The notes below the pieces were generated by a model. It saw only the letters and a list, made by a program, of their open reading frames with translations. It ran no database searches and was not told the origin of the DNA. From CALDOK01 sp964481655 (GTDB taxonomy: Bacteria > Myxococcota_A > UBA796 > JAFGLY01), in assembly GCA_964481655.1 (NCBI GenBank), contig CAYZVO010000164.1, forward strand, positions 1 to 21,309: a DNA stretch of 21,309 nt. Direction: 5' to 3'. Made by a program: the position numbers and the translations under genes. Of the stretch, positions 13,904 to 21,309 are shown piece by piece. Position 1 is the first letter of the stretch; each line of letters starts with the position of its first letter.

Positions 13904-15475
13904 TCACCCCTCGTACCTCCAGGAGTCGAACTGGGTGAAGTAGTAGTAGGGAGCGATGGTGTTGCTCTTCACCTCGGTCCGCCAGGCGGACTTGGTGTCC
14001 AGCTTCCAGAGGAAGAGGTAGGGCAGGTCTTCCGCCAGCTTCCGGTGCAGCTTGTGGTAGGCGTCGCGGGCGGCGGTGTCCGTCTTGGCGACGTCGTACT
14101 GCGCCAGCAGCTTGTCCACGTCCGTGTTGCTGTAGTTGAAGATGTTCCGGGTGCCCTTGCCGCGGCTGCGGGTGTAGAACAGCTCGTTCACATCCTCGAC
14201 CTGGCCGAAGGACCACTTGCCGACCAGCAGGTCGTAGTCGGTCAGGTGGCCGGTGATGGCTTCGGTGGTCCACTTGTCGGGCGGGATCTTGTAGACCTGG
14301 GAGCCGATGCCCGCCGCCTCGAACTGGTTCGAGATGTAGGACAGGATGTCCGGGGCCTCGTTGTCCAGGGACTTCTCCATGCCCATGCGGAAGCTGACGG
14401 GCTGGCCCTTGAACTGCCAGCGACCGCCGACCTTCTCCATGCCGGCCTCGGTGAGCAAGGCCTCGGCCTGGCCCTGATCCGAGCGCTCCACCGCGGGGAC
14501 GGAGCGGTTGTAGTACGGCGAGGAGGGCACGAAGGGACCCGAGATGAACTCGCAGGGGCTGTTGCGCTCACCCGGCTTCACACCGATGGACTTCTCGCGA
14601 AGCTCGGTGCGGTCGAGCATGAAGTTGAGCGCCTGGCGGACCCGGCGGTCGTCCAGGGGAGCCTTCTTGGCGTTGATGGCCACGAACCACCAGGAGCGGA
14701 GGTCGTAGGACTTCAGCGCCAGCTCGTCGGAGGCGGAGACGTCGGCCCGGAAGTTCGGAGCGACCTCGATGATGCCCTGGACGGAGTTGTTGATGAGCGC
14801 CTTGATGGCCAGCAGCGGGTCACCGGACTCCTGCAGCTGCATCTGCGGGATCTGCGGAGAGTGGTGACCGTTGGCGAAGCCCTGGAAGGTCACGCCGCGG
14901 GTGCCGCGACTGCCCTTCATGGGCCCCGTGCCGGTGGGGCGAGCGCTGAACTCGAGGTCCGGGCTGATCGCCGTGTTCCCATCGAAGGCATGCTCGGGCA
15001 GGACCGAGAACCCCAAGCGCTCGCGCGGGTTGTGCACGATGCGCGTGAAGTGCACGATGGCCGTGCTGCGGGACTCTTCGGTACATCCAGCGAGGATGTC
15101 ACGGTAGCCTTCCGCGATGGGGCTCGGGGTGCCCGTGTCGAGCATGGACTTGACCGTGAAGCAGATGTCGCCAGCCGTGAACGGCTTGCCATCGTGCCAC
15201 TTGATCCCGCTCTGCAGCTCGAGCTTGATGCCCTTGCCACCATCGGTGAGCTGCCAGCTCTGGACGAGCCGGCTCTCGAGCTCGTTGTTGATGGGCGAGT
15301 GGTACCACAGCCGATCGAACACCAGCTCTTGCGCGCGGTAGTCGACCATCTTGGCCGCATACAGCGGGTTGAGCGTGGTGGGCAGGGCGCCCTCGTAGTA
15401 GGTCAGCGCAGCGCCGGTCGACAGCAAGGCGGCGGAGATGCCGGCGGCGACCAGCAGGTGACGGCTTCGACCCAT
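13904..15475 (-). CDS. ABC transporter substrate-binding protein, family 5 (peptide/nickel type)
   Basis: This 523-residue periplasmic protein captures the ligand for the transporter. The signal (LLVAAGISAALLSTGAAL) has no lipobox Cys, so the protein is soluble rather than a lipoprotein. Family 5 marks (SBP_bac_5) are ALPTTLNPLYA at the mature start, AQELVFDRLWYHSP, LQSGIKWHDGKPFTAGDICFT in two overlapping parts, VRQALNFMLDRTEL in the middle, and ADLPYLFLWK-like (AEDLPYLFLWKLD) near the end. The length is normal for the family. The ligand cannot be read from sequence; Dpp/Opp-type, heme, nickel and sugar ligands all occur in this family. The ATG at 15475 has GAGGAG about eight bases upstream, and the preceding lipoprotein gene ends only 11 bp before it. 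Confidence 0.92.
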   Translation of the reverse strand: MGRSRHLLVAAGISAALLSTGAALTYYEGALPTTLNPLYAAKMVDYRAQELVFDRLWYHSPINNELESRLVQSWQLTDGGKGIKLELQSGIKWHDGKPFTAGDICFTVKSMLDTGTPSPIAEGYRDILAGCTEESRSTAIVHFTRIVHNPRERLGFSVLPEHAFDGNTAISPDLEFSARPTGTGPMKGSRGTRGVTFQGFANGHHSPQIPQMQLQESGDPLLAIKALINNSVQGIIEVAPNFRADVSASDELALKSYDLRSWWFVAINAKKAPLDDRRVRQALNFMLDRTELREKSIGVKPGERNSPCEFISGPFVPSSPYYNRSVPAVERSDQGQAEALLTEAGMEKVGGRWQFKGQPVSFRMGMEKSLDNEAPDILSYISNQFEAAGIGSQVYKIPPDKWTTEAITGHLTDYDLLVGKWSFGQVEDVNELFYTRSRGKGTRNIFNYSNTDVDKLLAQYDVAKTDTAARDAYHKLHRKLAEDLPYLFLWKLDTKSAWRTEVKSNTIAPYYYFTQFDSWRYEG

Positions 15476-15486
15476 GTCGCGTCTCC

Positions 15487-16890
15487 TCAGTGCATGGGGA
15501 CGCCGGGCGCGGACTCTCGACTCAAGCGCACGTGAAGTGCGTCGAGCGGAAAGCGCGCGACCTCGACCCCGGGAATGTGCCCGACCTGAGCGTGCAGGGC
15601 GTCGGAGGCTCGCGAGGAGTTCCGATTGCCAGCATCCCAGGCCGCGATGGACAACAGATAGTGTGGTTCGGCGCTGGTCCCGATGGACAGGTCCAGCGCG
15701 TTGAGGCGGAGCAGGCCCATGGCCTCTTCGTCACCCAGTGCCTGGGCAACGGCCTCGCCGGTGCGGACGGCACCGACGCGGCCCAACTCCGCGAATGGAC
15801 GGTGATAGCCCTGCTCACCGCCGGAGCGGATCTCCATGGCGGTGCGCAGCTGGTCGAAGGCACGCCCGGCGTTCTCGATGACGCAGGGGACCTCGACGGA
15901 GCCGGCGGCCGCGTCGACGCAGGGGGCGATGATCGCGGCGTGGGCGCTGCGATCCTTCCAGGTCTCGACCGCCGCGGCACCGCTGCCGCGGGTGACATCG
16001 ACCATGAACGACAGGTCGGCCGGGACCAGCATGGCGGAGCCGAAGAGCAGCTCGAGGGGCGCGCCGAACTCGGAGGCGTCCGCGGATGCGGTCTCACCGG
16101 GGAGCCGCCAGGGCTCGATGAGCGCGGGGAGCGCCGCCAGCTCGTCGGCGGCGGCCGCGTAGGCCGCGCCCTCGTGGTACTGCGCGAGGCCCAGCAACCC
16201 AGCCGGCGACGCCAGCTCGATGTCCAGTCCCTCGACCAGGTCCACGTCCTTCCAGTGGGGCAGCGCGCCGGCGTCGGGCAGCGACCCGGGGACGGGGTCT
16301 CCGAGCACACCCGGGGTGACCGCGAGCGCATCCAGCGGGGGCCAGGAGTCGACCGCCGACCAGGCCTGCCCATGCGCGGCCACGCCCTCGACGCCCGTGC
16401 TCTTGCAGGACTCGAGGCGACCCGGCTCGGGGTCTTCGATCCCGACCAGGGTGTAGGAGACGGCCAGCAGGCAGTCCACGGACGCGGGGTCTTCGTCGCG
16501 CCGGTTCTCGCCGTAGACCTTGATGGTCGCCAAGGCACCCACCCGGATGGCCTGCCGGTAGGCGGCCGCGAGCTCGGCGTGCACGCGCGCCTGCCCGAGG
16601 CCCAGCGGAGCGTCGCCGCTGAAGGCGCCCAGCGCCGCGGGGTAGTCCCGCTGCATCACCAGCGCCGCCCAGCCAGGGTGGCTCTCGAAGGGCGCGCGCA
16701 CGGCGTCGTCGGCCATCTGCACCGGCCAAGTATCGCTGATCAGCGATCCGGGGATCGCGTGCTCCTCGGCGACCGGATCCGACGCGGGATCAGCCGACGA
16801 GCCCGCTTGATCCGGGCTCGTCTGGGTCGGGGGGTTGCAGCCGATGGCGAGCAGGAGCAGGCCTGCCCACCATCGGGTAGGGGTCAGCAT
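15487..16890 (-). CDS. Lipoprotein of unknown function, 467 aa
   Basis: The signal peptide (WWAGLLLLAIGC) ends at lipid Cys18, followed by a Pro/Ser/Ala-rich linker to about residue 45. The rest is Ala-rich and largely helical (QARVHAELAAAYRQAIRVGA, GRAFDQLRTAMEIRSG, EAVAQALGDEEAMGLLRLNA, HYLLSIAAWDAGN), which suggests repeated helical hairpins of the TPR/SEL1 kind, though no clear repeat is seen. Pairs of Cys (DCLLAVSY, ESCKSTG, APCVDAAAG, VPCVIENAG) could form disulfides. I recognise no family. The ATG at 16890 has GGGAGG seven bases upstream, and the gene begins three bases after the stop of the preceding gene, before the binding-protein gene. Its place suggests an accessory partner of the binding protein at a membrane surface. 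Confidence 0.82.
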   Translation of the reverse strand: MLTPTRWWAGLLLLAIGCNPPTQTSPDQAGSSADPASDPVAEEHAIPGSLISDTWPVQMADDAVRAPFESHPGWAALVMQRDYPAALGAFSGDAPLGLGQARVHAELAAAYRQAIRVGALATIKVYGENRRDEDPASVDCLLAVSYTLVGIEDPEPGRLESCKSTGVEGVAAHGQAWSAVDSWPPLDALAVTPGVLGDPVPGSLPDAGALPHWKDVDLVEGLDIELASPAGLLGLAQYHEGAAYAAAADELAALPALIEPWRLPGETASADASEFGAPLELLFGSAMLVPADLSFMVDVTRGSGAAAVETWKDRSAHAAIIAPCVDAAAGSVEVPCVIENAGRAFDQLRTAMEIRSGGEQGYHRPFAELGRVGAVRTGEAVAQALGDEEAMGLLRLNALDLSIGTSAEPHYLLSIAAWDAGNRNSSRASDALHAQVGHIPGVEVARFPLDALHVRLSRESAPGVPMH

Positions 16891-16893
16891 CGA

Positions 16894-18177
16894 CTAGCCT
16901 CCCTCACAGTACTGACGATTTCCGGCTGCAGAGACACACAGCGCCATGGCGTTCTTGGTGTCCTGGGAGCTGGACCGCGCGTAGTCGAGCCACTCGCGGG
17001 CGTAGACCTTGGTGAGGTCGCGGTACTTCTGCGCCTTGGCTTCGTTTTCGTCGGAGCGGTCCGCCACGTAGGCTTCCTCGGCCGACTGCCAGATGCGGTT
17101 CGCGCCTTCGGCCTTGAGCTTGTTCAGGGCGTAGACGCGGGAGACGAAGGTGCCACCGGACCAGCGCGACTTGTTCTCGAGGGCGTAGTCGGCCCAGCGG
17201 ATCACGCCGTGGGCTCGGCCCACGCCCTTGCGGGACAGGAACACCGCGTACTTGAAGCACAGGTCGGGATCGGAGCGGTCGATCTCTTCGAGGTGGCGCT
17301 TCATGAGGGCTTCCCACTTGGCGCGGTTGCCCTTGGTCTCGGCGTCCATGATCAGCACGCGGCTGACCTTGTCCTTCTCGGTCATGCGCGAGGTGGACAC
17401 GATGCGGGCCTCGAGGCACTCGATCTGGCCGTTGGACAGCTGCCCCATCAGGGCCGCGGGCTCGAGGGCCACCAGATCGTCGCAGGAGTCGTCGACCTCG
17501 ACGACCGGCGCCACGTCGACCACCGCGTCGTTGGACACGGTCTCGACCTGGGCGGGCTCGGGCTGGACGGGCTCCGGCTGCACCGGATCGGGCTCGACCG
17601 GATCGGCCTGGGCCACGGCGTCCTGGGTGGTGCCAGCCGGCAGGATCTGAGCCGGGGGCAGCCGCGGGCCGACGGGCTGGGGATCGGTCTGGGCCACCGC
17701 GGGATCGTCCCGCACGGGCTGGGGATCCACCTGGGCCGGCTGGTAGCTGCCGGCGTCGGCCACCGGCTGCGGGTTGGACGGCACGTCGCGGGCCGGGTTG
17801 CCACGGTCCGGCGGCGTGCGCACGGGCTGATCGTCGCCCGTGTCCTCGGGAGCCTGGGCCACCGGCTGGGTGCGCTCCACCCGGGGCTGAGGCGTCGGCG
17901 CGACCTGCGCCAGGGCCGTGGGGTAGTCGGACAGCCCGACGAACGGGGAGACCGCGGTGGTGCCTTCGAGGGTGAACCAGTCGAGCCGCATGCCCGAGGG
18001 CATGGGCACACCGTCGGAGCCCTGGACCATGTCCGGACCCACCTGCTCGCCCTCGACCACGCAGCCGGCCCAGCCATCGTGGCAGGGCAGCGTGGCGAAG
18101 ACGGCCTCGAAGTCTGACCAGGCGCCCGCGTGGGCGGGGGCGCTGGCGAGAGCCATGGAGATCAGAAGCGCGTGCAC
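16894..18177 (-). CDS. Periplasmic protein with long Pro/Gln/Glu linker, 427 aa
   Basis: The signal peptide (HALLISMALASAPAHA) is followed by a short conserved-looking N-domain with a Cys pair (LPCHDGWAGCVVEGE). Residues about 88-225 are a long low-complexity linker built of Pro-Val-Gln/Asp/Glu units (DPQPV repeated; EPDPVQPEPVQPEPAQ), similar in style to the extended periplasmic spacer of TonB, though no TonB C-terminal domain is seen. The C-terminal part (250-427) is a charged helical domain (RAKWEALMKRHLEEIDRS, EENEAKAQ-like helices, KVYAREWLDYARSS) with Cys residues, ending NRQYCEGG. The start is GTG 18177 with AGGAG five bases upstream; the longer frame upstream lacks a signal peptide. 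I name no family. Confidence 0.83.
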   Translation of the reverse strand: MHALLISMALASAPAHAGAWSDFEAVFATLPCHDGWAGCVVEGEQVGPDMVQGSDGVPMPSGMRLDWFTLEGTTAVSPFVGLSDYPTALAQVAPTPQPRVERTQPVAQAPEDTGDDQPVRTPPDRGNPARDVPSNPQPVADAGSYQPAQVDPQPVRDDPAVAQTDPQPVGPRLPPAQILPAGTTQDAVAQADPVEPDPVQPEPVQPEPAQVETVSNDAVVDVAPVVEVDDSCDDLVALEPAALMGQLSNGQIECLEARIVSTSRMTEKDKVSRVLIMDAETKGNRAKWEALMKRHLEEIDRSDPDLCFKYAVFLSRKGVGRAHGVIRWADYALENKSRWSGGTFVSRVYALNKLKAEGANRIWQSAEEAYVADRSDENEAKAQKYRDLTKVYAREWLDYARSSSQDTKNAMALCVSAAGNRQYCEGG

Positions 18178-18185
18178 GGGAGCTC

Positions 18186-18638
18186 CTAGTTGGCCGGGGT
18201 GGCGCCGGACTCGTCGCGAGGGCGATCGCGACCGAACTGGATGACCGGCTCTTCGATCTCCTCGCTCTCGAGCTCGAGCAGCGACAGGGAGACCGGGATC
18301 TTGTTGTTGCGCTTGCGGACGTCGTACTGGATGACCTGGGTCATGTACCCGGGGGCCGAGATCTCGAGGCGCAGCGTGACGCCAGGCTCGAAGACCAGCT
18401 CGGTGCCGTCGGGCATGTACAGCACCGAGGCCTCCCACGAGCCATCGACCGCGTTGACGCGGTGGCGGTCCGCTTCGTCCGGGTGCCGGATGACCGCGGT
18501 GGAGACGGGCTCACCCGTCTCTGCGGTGACGATCACCTTGACCGCGACACCGTCGCCCTTCTTCTTCTTGGCCATCGCCGATCCGGGGATCAGCAGGGCC
18601 GCCATCACGAGACCAGCCATGAACGTACGGTGGGACAT
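18186..18638 (-). CDS. Small exported beta-sandwich protein, 150 aa
   Basis: The signal peptide (MAGLVMAALLIPGSAMA) is followed by a Lys run (KKKKGD), then a single Ig-like fold of about 95 residues resembling carboxypeptidase-regulatory or PEGA domains: VAVKVIVTAETGEPVSTAVI, a turn with DGSWEA, FEPGVTLRLEISAPGYMTQV, and a last strand KIPVSLSLLEL. The acidic tail is ESEEIEEPVIQFGRDRPRDE. The SAPGYM segment is the typical 'GY' strand of these domains. Two ATGs are adjacent. I chose 18638, which is six bases from GGAGG and overlaps the preceding stop by one base (TGATG); 18641 would add one residue. It probably binds another envelope protein or peptidoglycan, but this is unproven. Confidence 0.85.
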   Translation of the reverse strand: MSHRTFMAGLVMAALLIPGSAMAKKKKGDGVAVKVIVTAETGEPVSTAVIRHPDEADRHRVNAVDGSWEASVLYMPDGTELVFEPGVTLRLEISAPGYMTQVIQYDVRKRNNKIPVSLSLLELESEEIEEPVIQFGRDRPRDESGATPAN

Positions 18639-19687
18639 CATCCACCTCCTGCGGAGAGGAACTGGGCGTACGGTCCGGAGCCGGCCAGGGAGGCGGCATC
18701 GCCACCCTGCCCCGCGGCCTGCAGTGCGCGGGCCACGGACGGGGAGGGTTGGTCACCGGCGATCTCAGCCGCGGCTGCGGCGTCGTGGGGCGCCAGCATG
18801 ATGGCCGCGGTGGCCCGGGCGTCGGCCAGGCCCGGAGGCGGCGCGCCCTTCTCGATGCCCTCGAGCAGCGACCCGCAGCGTTCGGCGTCGCCTTCGGAGC
18901 AGGCGACGATGGCACGGGTTGCGATGACGCGCCATTGCTGACCCGCCGGAGGGAAGTCGATGCTCTCGACAAGGTTGCTCGCGACCTGGGATTCGCCCGC
19001 GGCGGCAGCCCGCCCGGCCCAGACCAGCAACAGCTCGGCCTTGTCATCACGATCGTCGGACAGTGACTTCACCAGCTCCTCGACAGACCGAACGGCGACA
19101 CGCCGCTCGCCCAGTGCCCAGAGCGCCTGGGCCTCACTGAGACCCTGGACGATGGGATCTCCATCCTCCATGAGCGCCAGATAGTCCGCGGCGGTGGCCG
19201 CGACGGCGCGATCCGGGGCGGCCTTGGCGGCCTGCAGGAGGGTGGAGGCGGCGTCGCGCTCGCCGTCGGCGAGGGCGACCTCGGCCGCGAGCAGCATCCC
19301 GGCGGGGACGCCGCTGCCTTCGCCGTGGGCGCGGACCTGATCGAGGTCACCGGATCCGAGGGCCACCAGGGCGCGCCTCACGGAGATCTCGCCGGCGCGG
19401 GTGGCGTCGAGGGCCGCAGCGGCCGCGAGGATCTGCTCGGCCTTGTCGTACTGGCCGGCGAGGTAGGCGGCGTAGGCGGCGCCGATGGCGGCGTCGACCG
19501 AGTCCGGGTTGTCGGCGTAGGCGGCCTCGAGGGCCGCGGTGCCGCTGGGCAGATCGCCGGTGCTGAGGACCTGTTTGGCAGATGTGACGGCTTCGGCGGC
19601 GGGGTCACCACCGATTCCGAACTGCTCGAGGAAGCTGCATGCCCCGAGGGTGAGGCACAGCAGCACGGAGGCTCGCCAAGGCTTCAT
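18638..19687 (-). CDS. TPR-like lipoprotein, first gene of the operon, 349 aa
   Basis: The signal peptide (ASVLLCLTLGAC) ends at lipid Cys17. The mature part is Ala-rich helical repeats of TPR style: GTAALEAAYADNPDSVDAAI, YAAYLAGQYDKAEQILAAAA, LLAAEVALADGERDAASTLL, AQALWALGERRVAVRSVEEL. Spacing is about 34 residues in the first half and looser later. TPR lipoproteins usually scaffold envelope complexes (PilF/Pilotin or BamD types are examples of the general class); no specific relation is claimed. The ATG at 19687 has AGGAGG eight bases upstream. It is the first gene of the minus-strand operon, so its upstream region (19688-19871) should hold the operon promoter. Its stop overlaps the next start. 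Confidence 0.87.
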   Translation of the reverse strand: MKPWRASVLLCLTLGACSFLEQFGIGGDPAAEAVTSAKQVLSTGDLPSGTAALEAAYADNPDSVDAAIGAAYAAYLAGQYDKAEQILAAAAALDATRAGEISVRRALVALGSGDLDQVRAHGEGSGVPAGMLLAAEVALADGERDAASTLLQAAKAAPDRAVAATAADYLALMEDGDPIVQGLSEAQALWALGERRVAVRSVEELVKSLSDDRDDKAELLLVWAGRAAAAGESQVASNLVESIDFPPAGQQWRVIATRAIVACSEGDAERCGSLLEGIEKGAPPPGLADARATAAIMLAPHDAAAAAEIAGDQPSPSVARALQAAGQGGDAASLAGSGPYAQFLSAGGG

Positions 19688-19871
19688 GTGAGAATCCTCC
19701 TGTGGCCCTCAGGGTGCGCACGAAGGGCCAAGGGACCGAGTTTAACCATATCGAGCCACTCCAGCGCAAGAGATGGCATCGTCCGTGGCAGCGATGTTAA
19801 CGTGCCTCATTCTCTCACCCCGCGGGGTTTCCCCTCCCTGCGGGACTTCCACCGGGGAGCGTCCGCCAAAA
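19688..19871. promoter_or_regulatory. Divergent intergenic region between the operon and the kinase gene
   Basis: This stretch must carry promoters in both directions. It is locally AT-richer near 19741-19751 (TTTAACCATAT) and 19794-19802 (ATGTTAACG). On the minus strand TTGCGC (19771-19766 region) stands 17 nt from GTTAAA, a poor match; on the plus strand I find no convincing box pair. A perfect 12-bp palindrome ACCCCGCGGGGT lies at 19817-19828, a possible operator or just a GC-rich chance palindrome. No terminator or RNA gene is seen. Confidence 0.4.

Positions 19872-21309
<1,438 letters not shown>

Noticed and set aside
15490..18117. Plus-strand open frame of 875 codons across the lipoprotein and Pro-linker genes
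   Set aside because: It is antisense to two genes with clear signal peptides and coupled starts; the product has Gly/His/Arg-rich shadow composition.

Overview
The window is very GC-rich, densely coding DNA. It carries Asp-rich lipoproteins of the 'CGDKDDT...DTDADTD' kind, thrombospondin type-3 style calcium repeats, a Hanks-type Ser/Thr kinase with a Pro-rich tail, and GTG starts. Together these suggest a Myxococcota-like (former Deltaproteobacteria) genome, probably a metagenomic contig. It opens inside metH and ends in a pure C run of 48 bases that looks like a sequencing or assembly artefact. The lineage call is an inference from style, not from a marker gene.

Left part (1-7873, mostly + strand): the 3' two thirds of a cobalamin-dependent methionine synthase (metH); a small convergent hypothetical gene; a flippase-like (UPF0104/YbhN) membrane protein; a lipoprotein with Ca-binding repeats and a thioredoxin-like domain whose active site is encoded TGA-Gly-Leu-Cys; a large secreted protein of repeated Ig-like domains with a C-terminal outer-membrane barrel; and an Asp-repeat lipoprotein. 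The TGA in the thioredoxin-like gene is best read as selenocysteine (UxxC). A stem-loop with an AGGGU apical loop lies 19 nt after it, and the reading frame continues as a well-formed redoxin domain to a TAG stop.

Middle and right part (8052-19687, all - strand): eleven genes that look like one long operon, many coupled by TGATG or ATGA overlaps. In transcription order these are a TPR-like lipoprotein, a small periplasmic beta-sandwich protein, a periplasmic protein with a Pro/Gln/Glu linker, a large lipoprotein, a complete peptide-type (Dpp/Opp) ABC transporter (binding protein, two permeases, two ATPases), an outer-membrane barrel protein with a helical N-terminus, and a TolB-like beta-propeller. 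The combination suggests a dedicated envelope-spanning import or sensing system whose substrate is unknown. Divergent from it, at 19872, starts a Ser/Thr protein kinase that runs off the window.

The convergent junction between the two halves (7874-8051) holds a degenerate heptamer repeat (TCAGCTN) arranged as two inverted arms about 95 bp apart. The highlights are the predicted UxxC selenoprotein lipoprotein and the eleven-gene envelope/ABC operon.
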